Shown piece by piece: positions 9,317 through 18,785 of a stretch of DNA of 64,000 nt. This DNA is from UBA1275 sp038124025 (GTDB lineage: Bacteria; Bacteroidota; Rhodothermia; Balneolales; Balneolaceae), in the NCBI GenBank assembly GCA_038124025.1, contig JAYPBC010000004.1, forward strand, positions 45,382 through 109,381, written 5' to 3'. The notes under the pieces are model-generated. The model did not search any database. It was not told where the DNA came from and was given only the letters and a program-made list of their open reading frames with translations. The translations under genes were made by a program, and so were the position numbers. Each line of letters opens with the position of its first letter. The stretch's first letter is position 1.

Positions 9317-9515
9317 GCTTACATTTTTTTAGTTAAACACAGACTTTCTTAAATTTAGTATTCATTAATAATTAAATTTATAATGTCTGCTTTGGCCATC
9401 ACTCGTGACGCTTATCCGTGCTAATTTCTGTCACTTAATGTTGGCCTCTGCCGTAGGCACCAATTGAACCTATATTTAGGTATAACCCTTATTAAACTAA
9501 CTACTGTTCTAGATA
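9317..9515. other. Intergenic spacer before the alpha-oxoamine synthase
   Basis: 199 AT-rich bases. An imperfect hairpin (TTGG...CCAA, 9441-9463) is followed by TATATTTA (9471-9478), one base away from the TAnnTTTG -7 element of Bacteroidota promoters, but no -33 TTTG sits at the right distance. No gene seen. Confidence 0.3.
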
Positions 9516-10742
9516 ATGGATTTATTTGATAAGCTGGCAAATCGCCCCAGCCCCCTCGGACCCTTCACATCAGCAGGATATGGCTATTATACTTTTCCAA
9601 AATTAGAAGGGCCTCTTGGACCTGAAATGAAATTTAATGGAAAAGATATGGTCGTTTGGAGTATAAACGATTACTTAGGTGTGGGTAGTAATGAAAAAAT
9701 TAAACAAATTGACGCAGAGGCTACCGCAAAATACAGCCTTAGTGCACCTATGGGCGCTCGGTTAATGACAGGTAATTCAGACGAGCATGAAGCCCTTGAA
9801 AAAGAACTTGCTGCTTTTGTGCATAAAGAAGACGCCCAGCTCTTAAATTTCGGCTACCAAGGCATCATGAGTGTCATCCATGCTTTAGTTGACCGGAATG
9901 ATTATCTGATTTATGATGAATTAAGTCATGCCTGCATTGTCGACGGAAAGCAATTAGCAATGGCAGATAAGTCAGTATTCAAGCATAATGATATAGAAAG
10001 TTTTAAGAAACAGTTGTACCGGGCTGCTGCAAAGAAAAAAGACAACTCTTCCATTCTTGTAGTGACCGAAGGCGTATTCGGTATGACTGGGGACCTTGGT
10101 ATTCTTCCTGAAATTATCAAACTGAAAGAAGAAGTTCCTTTTCGCTTACTTGTCGATGATGCACATGGTTTTGGAACGTTAGGTCATGACGGATCTGGAA
10201 CAGGTACTCAACTTGAGTGCCAAGACGGTATTGATGTTTACTTTGGCACATTCGCTAAGGCCGTTGCTTTAGTTGGTGCTTTTGTTGCTTCGGAACCCAG
10301 AGTCATTCAATTCTTGAAGGCGAATGTAAGAAGTCAAATTTTTGCTAAATCTCTACCCATGCCTATTGTAGTTACTGCTAGAGAACGCCTTAAAATGATT
10401 CGCCAACATCCAGAATGGAGAGAAAAACTTTGGTCAAACACCTTAAAATTACGTGAAGGACTTATCAAAATTGGATACAATGTATTGCCTTCTGAAAGTC
10501 CGGTTACTCCGGTCTTAACTCAAGGAAGTACGGATTTATGCCAGGATATCATGCGTATTATGCGTGAAGAACATGGTATTTTTGTGAGTGGTGTTGCTTA
10601 TCCCGTGGTTCCAAAAGGGGTGGTGCTCATTCGACTCATCCCAACGGCTGCTCATAACGATGAACATATTGAAAAAACACTTAGCGCATTTGAAGCAATC
10701 AAAGGCTTTGTGGAAGCAGAAGCGTCTAAAATAAGCGCTTAA
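9516..10742 (+). CDS. Alpha-oxoamine synthase, serine palmitoyltransferase-like (sphingolipid/sulfonolipid type)
   Basis: PLP enzyme that condenses an amino acid with an acyl-CoA with loss of CO2. 408 residues. The PLP lysine is K248 in YFGTFAKAVALVGAF; DDAHGFG (214-220) carries the conserved Asp and His. The N terminus (LEGPLGPEMKFNGKDMVVWS, NDYLG) and the PMGARLMTGN stretch match the Bacteroidota branch whose members include serine palmitoyltransferase and cysteate acyltransferase, rather than biotin-pathway BioF. No biotin genes are nearby. Which amino acid is used (Ser, cysteate or Gly) cannot be read. The 3' end overlaps the convergent helicase-like gene by 17 bases. Confidence 0.85.
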   Translation: MDLFDKLANRPSPLGPFTSAGYGYYTFPKLEGPLGPEMKFNGKDMVVWSINDYLGVGSNEKIKQIDAEATAKYSLSAPMGARLMTGNSDEHEALEKELAAFVHKEDAQLLNFGYQGIMSVIHALVDRNDYLIYDELSHACIVDGKQLAMADKSVFKHNDIESFKKQLYRAAAKKKDNSSILVVTEGVFGMTGDLGILPEIIKLKEEVPFRLLVDDAHGFGTLGHDGSGTGTQLECQDGIDVYFGTFAKAVALVGAFVASEPRVIQFLKANVRSQIFAKSLPMPIVVTARERLKMIRQHPEWREKLWSNTLKLREGLIKIGYNVLPSESPVTPVLTQGSTDLCQDIMRIMREEHGIFVSGVAYPVVPKGVVLIRLIPTAAHNDEHIEKTLSAFEAIKGFVEAEASKISA

Positions 10743-12231
10743 AAAAACGTTTAACAGGATTCTCTGAAGACTCGTTTTTCGGAGGTCCTGTTTTTTTTCC
10801 TTTCGTTTGTTTAACAGATACTCTGGCTAATTGTGTTTTACCTTTCTTCGATTTTGAAAGCCTTTTTTGTTTTCGCTTCTGATCAAGCTCCTCTAAGTTC
10901 ACCCTTGGAGCTTCTACCTCTTTATAAGTCGACTGCTTTTTAGTTCCTTTCTTTTTCTGCTGGTTGCTGGTTGGAGTTCCTTTTATTGAGTTTTTATTCT
11001 TGTATTTAGCCTTTTGCCCATCATTGTGTTTAGCTCTACTCTTACCTTGAGCTTTCTGATTTGATGCCTGAGCATCTTCTTGGTTGTTTCTAGGACTTCG
11101 CTTAGGCAAAGGGATTTTAATGGGTGCTAAACCAATGCCCTTAGAAACCTCTAAAAAGGCTTTTAAATCATCCTGATATAACAGTGAGACTACCTGTTTT
11201 TTATATCCATAATCAAGCAGCTGCATAGAACGTACTAACTCAAAAATATCGTCTGGGATATCGTAGTATATTATTTCACCGATTCCATGAAGATGTAATT
11301 CCTCAATAGATAGTCCTGCATAAAGTAAAATACGGTAGTCTTTATCATAATAGTTACTCAACCTTTCCCGCTTTAACTCTTCGGTAGCAGATGAGTCAAT
11401 GCTAACCACTCCCCAATTTTTCTTTCGTATAACTTTAAATAAGCGTTGTATGGTTTTTCTCGAGTAGGCGGATACAACAATACGCTGGGTTTTAGAGTCT
11501 TCTAAATGACTCATAAGAGTGGAAATCTTCGACCGCTCTGGAATTTGGCAATAATAGTTATGAACCCTGCTGTTAAGAGCAATCGCTGGTCCTACTCCAC
11601 TCATTAAGGACTCAAAACCAATACATTTAGTATGTACCGGCATAAAAGCCAACAGTGATTCAACGGTAGCATTATAAGTTTGAGCCTGAACATACATTTG
11701 AGTCTGTGGTCCAATACTTTTGGCTATTTTTTTAACCTTATTGAACATTTTGTATCGATCTAGTTCATCCGCGTTAACAATCACCAATTTATCTAGCCCA
11801 CCGAGTTCCCAAATTCCATCCGAAATAAAATCTAATAGTCTTCCAGGATCGCCAACTACTACCGTTGGTTCAGATTTTAAAGCTTGCTCTTGTATGGTTT
11901 TCTCTTCCCGCTGAGTTACTCTTGAACAACGTATTTTAGCGTGATAACCTACCGCCCATACCCACTGCTCAATCTCGATTGCTCTATTTGCAGTAGGGCA
12001 TAATATTCCTATTCGACTGGGTTTAGCTTGCTTTTCGTCCGATTCTGCTAGATGATGCACTATTGGAAGAAGTAGTTCGTCCAATGATGAACCCGAGGAT
12101 TTTATTAGAGCTGAACCCTTCCGATGATCTAGTTGTAATAATTCTTTGTAGATTTCTTTTACTTCGGTAATTCCAACATCCTTTAACCCTTTTATAATAC
12201 TCGGATGTATTTTTAAACTCTCAAACGTCAA
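10726..12231 (-). CDS. DEAD-box-helicase-like protein with degenerate catalytic motifs and a basic tail
   Basis: 501 residues, TTG start at 12231. The first 370 residues follow the order of a DEAD-box RNA helicase: a Q-motif-like start (FESLKIHPSIIKGLKDVGI), a PTRELA-like PTANRAIE (79-86), TPGR as GDPGRLLDF (127-135), and motif IV/V-like strands (RIVVSAYSRKTIQRL; IYYDIPDD). Yet the catalytic residues are gone: motif I reads KSSGSSLDE (44-52) with no GKT, motif II reads NADELD instead of DEAD, motif III SAT reads QAQT (182-185), and motif VI HRIGRTGR is absent (VRSMQLLDYGY). Residues 375-501 are very rich in Lys, Arg, Gln and Asn, as in RNA-binding tails. Probably an RNA-binding pseudo-helicase; ATPase activity is not expected. 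Confidence 0.75.
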   Translation of the reverse strand: MTFESLKIHPSIIKGLKDVGITEVKEIYKELLQLDHRKGSALIKSSGSSLDELLLPIVHHLAESDEKQAKPSRIGILCPTANRAIEIEQWVWAVGYHAKIRCSRVTQREEKTIQEQALKSEPTVVVGDPGRLLDFISDGIWELGGLDKLVIVNADELDRYKMFNKVKKIAKSIGPQTQMYVQAQTYNATVESLLAFMPVHTKCIGFESLMSGVGPAIALNSRVHNYYCQIPERSKISTLMSHLEDSKTQRIVVSAYSRKTIQRLFKVIRKKNWGVVSIDSSATEELKRERLSNYYDKDYRILLYAGLSIEELHLHGIGEIIYYDIPDDIFELVRSMQLLDYGYKKQVVSLLYQDDLKAFLEVSKGIGLAPIKIPLPKRSPRNNQEDAQASNQKAQGKSRAKHNDGQKAKYKNKNSIKGTPTSNQQKKKGTKKQSTYKEVEAPRVNLEELDQKRKQKRLSKSKKGKTQLARVSVKQTKGKKTGPPKNESSENPVKRFFKRLF

Positions 12232-12310
12232 AATTATACCTCTTCTTCTCTTCTCTTCTATTTCTCAAGTAATTTACCATAGCATTTGTTAGTGCTACAA
12301 AACTAATACT

Positions 12311-12328
12311 ACTTACTATTTAGTGAGT
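12311..12328. repeat. 18-bp imperfect palindrome, copy 3 (ACTTACTATTTAGTGAGT)
   Basis: Located in the 155-base spacer between the CPBP protease gene and the pseudo-helicase gene, both on the minus strand, about 80 bases before the start of the latter. It resembles the elements at 6480 and 6519. Confidence 0.45.
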
Positions 12329-12386
12329 ACGCAAACCTTTAACCTATTGCTCAGCAATGAGTAATATACAAAAGTAGTTAAATAAG

Positions 12387-13343
12387 CTAATCCCTTTTAG
12401 CAGGATTTAACCAATGGCTGTGAATACCGACTTTCCCCAAGGGTCTCTGTAAAAAAATAATAATAAGCAATAAAGACAAACACATCGCAAGAACCCCCGA
12501 TAAACCCGCTTCTGGACCAAATAATCCACCAGTCCACCAATCTGGCCCTATTGATTGAATGCTTACGAACGATGCCGTTGGTGATAACCCACTTACCTTA
12601 AACCCAAAAATACCGCCTAAAATAAAATTCCAAGCACTATGCAGTCCTATGGAGAGGGCTAGGTTAGCTGTCCAAAGGAAAGGAAAGGCTAGTAAGAACC
12701 CTGCTAAACTAATAGTTATAAAGGTGATCATAGAGGCATTTGGATTGAAAAGATGAGCAAATGAAAACATCAGAGAAGAAATGATTACAGCAACAAAAAG
12801 AGCCGTCACTTCAGACATACCCTCCCACCATATACCTTCTTTAAGATTAATTAGTATATATCCTCTTAGTAATATTTCTTCATAAAAACCAACCGCCAGC
12901 ATTTGTAACAGGAATAAAAAGATCGAATAATACCATGATGTTGATGATTGAAACAATTGGGTCGTATGATGAGATGCATTATTTTGGCTTAGATAACCGA
13001 CTGACTCGATATCATAAAACCCAAATAGCCAACCAATTCCTACCATTGTACCTAGGGCTAGCAAACCAATGACCCAGCCGGCTGTATAATACTTAAATGA
13101 GGTTTCGTTCCAGTATAACCCACCATCAAACCAAGGTTTTTCTTTACTGACCCGATGATCGGTCAAAAATAAATTCACCCGATACCACCCGTACGCACAA
13201 GGGATCACGACTAACCATTGCCAACCTGCCATAGGAATGGATTGTGTAAGTCCGACCAATAGAATCATTCCTAAAAAAAAGAAGGGTATTCGAATACCCG
13301 AACGAAATCGTTTCTCTTCCCGATTAAATATTGGATGTATCAT
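12387..13343 (-). CDS. CPBP family intramembrane glutamic-type metalloprotease
   Basis: 318 residues with about eight hydrophobic segments. The family motifs are all visible: EEILLRGY (EExxxR), then FSFAHLFNP (FxxxH) and HSAWNFILGG (HxxxN). The family includes type II CAAX prenyl protease homologues, bacteriocin self-immunity proteins and regulators; the substrate is unknown. Inner membrane. It stands alone between the pseudo-helicase gene and the AT-rich block, so no partner can be named. Confidence 0.88.
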   Translation of the reverse strand: MIHPIFNREEKRFRSGIRIPFFFLGMILLVGLTQSIPMAGWQWLVVIPCAYGWYRVNLFLTDHRVSKEKPWFDGGLYWNETSFKYYTAGWVIGLLALGTMVGIGWLFGFYDIESVGYLSQNNASHHTTQLFQSSTSWYYSIFLFLLQMLAVGFYEEILLRGYILINLKEGIWWEGMSEVTALFVAVIISSLMFSFAHLFNPNASMITFITISLAGFLLAFPFLWTANLALSIGLHSAWNFILGGIFGFKVSGLSPTASFVSIQSIGPDWWTGGLFGPEAGLSGVLAMCLSLLLIIIFLQRPLGKVGIHSHWLNPAKRD

Positions 13344-13594
13344 TTAAAGAATCACCATATCAATTAACTATTATAGTTATTGAGAATTTAGAAAACACCT
13401 TGGTAAGAGCTTAGGAAAAGTTTAGTATTAACATTAAAATCATTCAATAATATTAAGTTAAAACTTGTTACATATTATACCTATGAAACTTGGTTTTAGA
13501 TTGCTACTAGCTATTCGATAAGCATTGGTATACAAGACAATTATTGATATATTATTCTTATATAAAAACTATTTAGAAGTTAAAAAATGTCATT
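13344..13594. other. AT-rich divergent spacer upstream of secG
   Basis: 251 very AT-rich bases between divergent genes, so it should carry promoters in both directions. Several TATA-like and TTG-like words occur but no pair is convincing. No RNA gene or repeat recognised. It marks the left border of the AT-rich block. Confidence 0.3.
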
Positions 13595-13951
13595 ATGTTA
13601 TATACAATTTTAATAATTACTATTGCTATTATTTGCGCGTTACTGATTGTTGTGGTATTACTTCAGAACGGGTCCGGTCAAGGTCTTTCAGGGATCGGTG
13701 CAACATCAATGGGAGGAAGTTCTGGACTTGGCGCAAGAAGAACGGCTGATTTATTATCAAAAGCGACATCTTATTTGGGTGGCGTTTTTCTTTTTCTTTG
13801 CGTACTTGCTAATTTTGTAATTGATAAGCCGGAATCAGAAAATAGTATTCTACAAGGTGGGGCTCCATTAATGCAAGACAATGCTGTACCAGCAATGCAG
13901 TCTTTTGATAACGGTATATTACCAAATGACGAAAATCAACCAATTGACTAA
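13595..13951 (+). CDS. secG: SecG, preprotein translocase subunit
   Basis: 118 residues. Two membrane helices (about 2-21 and 58-77) flank the cytoplasmic loop LLQNGSGQGLSGIGA with the Gly/Ser-rich LLQ motif shared by SecG proteins; a short polar tail follows. SecG assists SecA-driven export through SecYEG. It leads into the TPR gene 21 bases downstream on the same strand, so the secreted TPR and propeller proteins may be co-transcribed with it. A housekeeping gene, although its surroundings are AT-rich. Confidence 0.9.
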   Translation: MLYTILIITIAIICALLIVVVLLQNGSGQGLSGIGATSMGGSSGLGARRTADLLSKATSYLGGVFLFLCVLANFVIDKPESENSILQGGAPLMQDNAVPAMQSFDNGILPNDENQPID

Positions 13952-13972
13952 CCGTAATTAATAAGTTTTAAA

Positions 13973-15529
13973 ATGAAAGTACTTAAAATTCTTGCACTGA
14001 CGTTTAGTGTTGCATTTTATACGGCCACAATATTTGCTCAAGAGACTAAATTGATACCTCTAACTACTAATTCTGAAAAAGCTTTAGAATTAATGAGGAC
14101 AGTGATGGCTAATGCTGAAGAATTCAGAGGTAATGATAACCCGCCTCTATTGGAAGAAATATTAAGACTTGATCCCAACTTCCATTTTGCAAAAACCTAT
14201 AATTCAATATTACTTGAAAATAATACTTATAGAGCAAATCTGAATAATGCGTACGAAAATAGAAGTAATGTCTCTGAAATTGAAGAAAAATTAATTGAGG
14301 CTACTTACCAACAGTACATTAATTTAAATATTGTACTAGCAGATAAAATAATTGATGACTTAATTTCTAAATATCCAGAATATTACCAACTACGCTTAGT
14401 ATCTGCCGATTTAAAAAATGATTTGAAGGACCCTTATGCTAAGGATTCAAGATATGCAGAAATCTTGGAGCAAAATTCCAATTCATTTCCAGCATTATTT
14501 CGAAGAGCACAATTACATTTTCCAGTTGATAATGACATAGTTAATTTCCCAATTGAAGAAAGAGATACAGACTTAGCGGCGAGTTATCTAATGAAAGCTG
14601 CGAGTTTACAACCAAAAAATCCAGGGCCACAACGATTTTTAGGTAATGTTTATAGAGGACAGAAAAATTTAAGTATGGCGAAGCAGTCATATCAAAGTGC
14701 TAGATTATTGATGGGTGAACCAGACGGAACAGATTTTACATATTCAAATATCTTATTAATGCTTGGGCATGTAGAAACTTTTAGCGGTAATTATAGAGAA
14801 GCAAGAAAATTATATGATGAAAGTCTTGAAGTTTTAGATTTCAGACAAAAACCAACCTACTTCCAATATCCTGTATTTACCTATTTTTATGAAAGAGATT
14901 ATGAACAAGCAATAATTGCTTTTACAAGAATGCGTAGTGAAATTAACAGCTCAAATCAAGATCAGGAGTGGAAAACTGCTAACATCACACTTATGGAAGA
15001 GAACATTTTTATCTCGTATTTGCACAATCAGGATGAGCAAGGTGCAAATAAATCGTTGCAACAATTAGCTGGATTCAAAAGAAACGAGTTGAACTCATAT
15101 TTAACTTCTGGAGCAAGCCGTGAACAACTCCTGGCGTTGAAGAACAAAAATGATATATATCTTTTAGAACTCAGGATTTGGAAAGATATTATTTTTGGTT
15201 CATCTAATATAGACCCACAGCTCAATAGGCTCAAAATATTACTTGAAAAAAATCTTAGTCAAGATCCTAATGCCCTAACTTTATTTTACAAATATAGTGG
15301 CTATGCTGCACTGATGAGTGGGGATAATCAAGCAGCAATAAATCATTACTCTAAAATATCAAATATAGAAATGGACGATGATAATTATCATAGCTATTTC
15401 TATGCTTTAGCACTGAGAGGAAGTGGGGATACTGAAAAAAGTTCGACTATTTTAAAAAGGGTGGCTGAAAATACATTTGCAACGCGCGGCGCCGCATTAG
15501 TTCAAATGCTTGCTAAACGCCAACTCTAA
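13973..15529 (+). CDS. Secreted TPR-repeat protein of unknown function
   Basis: 518 residues with a signal peptide (MKVLKILALTFSVAFYTATI, cleavage near FAQ). Helical repeats with TPR character run along the mature protein, for example PQRFLGNVYRGQKNLSMAKQ, MLGHVETFSGNYREARKLY and YSGYAALMSGDNQAAINHY. No catalytic motif is visible. It sits between secG and the propeller/SpoIIE gene (19 bases before the latter) on the same strand and shares its AT-rich composition, so it may be a periplasmic partner or ligand-sensing companion of that receptor. This link is an inference from position. Confidence 0.72.
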   Translation: MKVLKILALTFSVAFYTATIFAQETKLIPLTTNSEKALELMRTVMANAEEFRGNDNPPLLEEILRLDPNFHFAKTYNSILLENNTYRANLNNAYENRSNVSEIEEKLIEATYQQYINLNIVLADKIIDDLISKYPEYYQLRLVSADLKNDLKDPYAKDSRYAEILEQNSNSFPALFRRAQLHFPVDNDIVNFPIEERDTDLAASYLMKAASLQPKNPGPQRFLGNVYRGQKNLSMAKQSYQSARLLMGEPDGTDFTYSNILLMLGHVETFSGNYREARKLYDESLEVLDFRQKPTYFQYPVFTYFYERDYEQAIIAFTRMRSEINSSNQDQEWKTANITLMEENIFISYLHNQDEQGANKSLQQLAGFKRNELNSYLTSGASREQLLALKNKNDIYLLELRIWKDIIFGSSNIDPQLNRLKILLEKNLSQDPNALTLFYKYSGYAALMSGDNQAAINHYSKISNIEMDDDNYHSYFYALALRGSGDTEKSSTILKRVAENTFATRGAALVQMLAKRQL

Positions 15530-15548
15530 GTATCGATAAGAGTAAAAA

Positions 15549-18500
15549 ATGATCTTCCAAAAAAAGAACTTAGCGTTACTAGTTTTCTTTTTAACCTTTC
15601 ATTCATTTTTAGATGCTCAAACATCTCAATCAATAAATGGATTATCTTCTAATTTTATTGAATCCGTTAAATCTGATGAATTTGGTATCATATGGATTGG
15701 AACAAATGAGGGTCTAAATGCTCTAATTGATGGCCGAGTTTATCAGTATCAATCAGATTTAAGTGATCCAGCCTCTCTACTAAATACTCAAATTAATGAT
15801 ATATATGTAACGGATAATAATACAGTCATTGCATTATCTAATGAAGGGCTAAATATTTTTCAAAGATCAAATAACTCATTTAAACAAATACGTACAGAAA
15901 CAAGACCAATATCTTTGTTCGAAGATCCTTATTCAAATAATATATATATAGCTACAGAGAATAGCGGTTTAATTATCTTAAATAGTGAATTAGAGATAAA
16001 TCAATCTTATAAATTTGATGTATTTGATCCTTCAACAATATCAACGAATAACTTGACATCGCTATTAGACAATAATGGAATCTATTTCGAACAGAACAAG
16101 ATATGGGTTGCAACAGATCGAGGTTTAAATATTATAAATCGCGAAGACAGTAGTGTTAGTAGACGGTTAGAAAATACTAACGGAAGTTTATCTTCAAATG
16201 TTATAAATGGATTTTCGAGTATTAACATCAATAGCTCTATGATTGAACCTAGAACAGATTATTTGCTAATAGGGACAGACAGAGGGTTAAATATTTATGA
16301 CAGAGAGAGTGGTAACCTTATCAACCAGAAGCAATTTGTAAATAGTGATGTAAAAAATATAATTAAGATTAATTCAAAACTATTTGCGTTGTTGGTTAAC
16401 TCAAAACTAACACTTTTAGAGTATGACTCGATAAATCAAAAGTTTGAATCAAAAATAATCGCAAACGACAAAGATAATTCTACTTTTGAAAGCATATACC
16501 AACATGAAAATTATCTAGTAGCAAAAGGTGAAGATTACCTATATATCTTTGATGAAGATTTTAGAGTTATTTTTGAAGAAAAAACAGAATATCCCATAAC
16601 TGAAGTCAACATTAAAGAAAATTTTTTGTGGGTTGGTACTCAAAATGGTTTAACAAAATATAATCTAAAGGGATCTTTAATTAAAAAATTAGGAGATGGT
16701 ACTGATTATTATTCTCGTAATGAGTATTACGAAATTCAGTTAAAAGATAACATGTTCCTTGTAAAGGATATTTTAAATGAAAATACTTATGAAATTGAAA
16801 TATCAGAAGATTTTGTAAATGATAAAAACAAAAAAATTATCCTAAAAAACAACTATTTGCTAGCATTAGGCAATAGCACACTTCATTTTTATGATTTAGA
16901 TTTTAGCTTCTTTGCTTTACAATTTAGTTACAATTTTGAGTTAGAATTAGGGAGTGAAGTTAACAATATTGGGCTTAATGAAGAATCTTTTTATGTAACT
17001 ACTAATAACGCAATCATTGAATTTGAATCAGATTTAAATAATTTTTCAGATTTCACATTTATTCTTCCAAAAAACGAGTACATCTATGATGAATTAATAA
17101 GTCCAAATGTACCACCAAAGTTTACCGATATTGAAAGAGTTGATAACAGTTTGTGGATTTCAAGCGATATCAAGACTCTTTCCATTCACCATATAGAAAA
17201 TTTAGACGACACTTTAAATTTCGACTTCACAGATAAAGGAACTAATGTTCTAAGTACATTAAATAGAATCGATAATCTCTATTATGATGAAGAAAATAAC
17301 ACAATGTACGGTGGAACCAGTGGAAGAGGGTTATATACATTTGATTTAGAATCAAAAACTATAAATAGAATTACAAAAGAAGACGGGTTATTATCCAATA
17401 ATATATCTGATATTCACTATCAAGATGGTATTCTATTTATTCAAAGTGGGCAAGGTATAAATTTAATTAAGGATGGAAAAATCCGCTCAATCACGGAAGA
17501 AGACGGACTTTTTATGACATCTTTCAATGAAAAGTCTATTCACCAAATTGACAGCACAAATATTGTACTAAGTGGAACAGATGGGCTTTATCAATTTAAT
17601 TATGGAGATTTGTATGAAATTGATGCTTCAAATGAAATAAAATTATTCAAAGTTATAGGCTATGATAAATTCAACAATCCTTATCCTATTCAATTTATTG
17701 ATGACAAAATACAGATAGACTATCAAATAACATCACTGTTGTTTGACGTTTATATTGGTAACCACTACAAATCAGACAATAATAGGTTCTATTACAGTAT
17801 TAATAATGATTCTTATAATGCAAACATTAATGGAAGCCAAATTGTTATCTCCTCACTTCCATATTATGGATCAGAATTAAGTATATACCTTGTTGATGCA
17901 AATGGAAATCGATCTCTTAATGAAATAGAGATTGCTATAACCAATAAACCTCCCTTTTGGTTTAGTTACCAAGCATTACTTCTTTATATTATTGCTCTAA
18001 TCGGTATTTATTGGTTAATCCAGAAAAGGCGAGTTGAAAAAGCAAAAGATGAGTTTGAAAAAGAAAGACGTGAAAAGGAATTAAACGAAGCCAGAGATTT
18101 ACAACAAAGCTTACTACCCAAAATAACACCAACAACAAAAATTTTCGATATTAGCACATATCTACAATCTGCTAATGAAATGGGTGGTGATTATTTCGAT
18201 TTCATTGAGTTTGAAGACAAACTTTACAGTATATGTGGTGATGCAACAGGCCATGGGGTAACTTCAGGAATTATGGTATCCGTCACTAAAGCAGGTTTAA
18301 ATGGTGTTGAATTAAATTCTCCATCCATGATGCTAAGTAAATTAAATACCATTGTTAAAAAAGTGAATTTTGGTAGAATTCGTATGAGTTTATCAGTAGT
18401 TAAACTTGAAGAGAATTCAATTGAAATAAGTTCAGCTGCAATGCCACCTTATTTCATATACAGTGCAAAAAACAACAAGCTAAACGAGGTGTTAATTCCT

Positions 18501-18785
18501 AACTTACCTCTGGGTGGATTAAGTCGAACCCAATATGAGTCTAAAAAACATGATTTTGAAGTTGGTGATATTCTAGTAATGATGTCAGACGGTTTACCAG
18601 AATTACCTAATGAATCAAATGAGTTGTTGGACTATGAAGCTATATATAATGAAATATTTGATAATATTGATAAAAGTGCTAAACAAATTTCAAATGCACT
18701 ATTAGGATTAGGTAAAAAATGGCGTTCTCATCTGGATGACTTACCAGATGATATAACATTAGTTGTTATAAAGAAAGTTGCTTAA
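15549..18785 (+). CDS. Two-component-type beta-propeller sensor fused to a SpoIIE/PP2C phosphatase
   Basis: 1078 residues. Signal peptide (LALLVFFLTFHSFLDAQ), then a periplasmic sensor with many Reg_prop blades (GIIWIGTNEGLN, KIWVATDRGLNII, DYLLIGTDRGLNIY, NFLWVGTQNGLTKY), a Y_Y_Y-like Ig domain (about 700-800), one membrane helix (about 808-830, ALLLYIIALIGIYWLI), a charged coiled coil with RDLQQSLLPK, and a PP2C domain (about 870-1078). The metal-binding residues are present: GGDYFDF, CGDATGHG, MSDGLPE and DDITLV. Such sensors usually drive a histidine kinase; here the output is a phosphatase, expected to dephosphorylate a STAS antagonist. The partner STAS and kinase genes face it directly downstream. 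Its stop overlaps the cyclase stop (TTAA). Confidence 0.85.
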   Translation: MIFQKKNLALLVFFLTFHSFLDAQTSQSINGLSSNFIESVKSDEFGIIWIGTNEGLNALIDGRVYQYQSDLSDPASLLNTQINDIYVTDNNTVIALSNEGLNIFQRSNNSFKQIRTETRPISLFEDPYSNNIYIATENSGLIILNSELEINQSYKFDVFDPSTISTNNLTSLLDNNGIYFEQNKIWVATDRGLNIINREDSSVSRRLENTNGSLSSNVINGFSSININSSMIEPRTDYLLIGTDRGLNIYDRESGNLINQKQFVNSDVKNIIKINSKLFALLVNSKLTLLEYDSINQKFESKIIANDKDNSTFESIYQHENYLVAKGEDYLYIFDEDFRVIFEEKTEYPITEVNIKENFLWVGTQNGLTKYNLKGSLIKKLGDGTDYYSRNEYYEIQLKDNMFLVKDILNENTYEIEISEDFVNDKNKKIILKNNYLLALGNSTLHFYDLDFSFFALQFSYNFELELGSEVNNIGLNEESFYVTTNNAIIEFESDLNNFSDFTFILPKNEYIYDELISPNVPPKFTDIERVDNSLWISSDIKTLSIHHIENLDDTLNFDFTDKGTNVLSTLNRIDNLYYDEENNTMYGGTSGRGLYTFDLESKTINRITKEDGLLSNNISDIHYQDGILFIQSGQGINLIKDGKIRSITEEDGLFMTSFNEKSIHQIDSTNIVLSGTDGLYQFNYGDLYEIDASNEIKLFKVIGYDKFNNPYPIQFIDDKIQIDYQITSLLFDVYIGNHYKSDNNRFYYSINNDSYNANINGSQIVISSLPYYGSELSIYLVDANGNRSLNEIEIAITNKPPFWFSYQALLLYIIALIGIYWLIQKRRVEKAKDEFEKERREKELNEARDLQQSLLPKITPTTKIFDISTYLQSANEMGGDYFDFIEFEDKLYSICGDATGHGVTSGIMVSVTKAGLNGVELNSPSMMLSKLNTIVKKVNFGRIRMSLSVVKLEENSIEISSAAMPPYFIYSAKNNKLNEVLIPNLPLGGLSRTQYESKKHDFEVGDILVMMSDGLPELPNESNELLDYEAIYNEIFDNIDKSAKQISNALLGLGKKWRSHLDDLPDDITLVVIKKVA

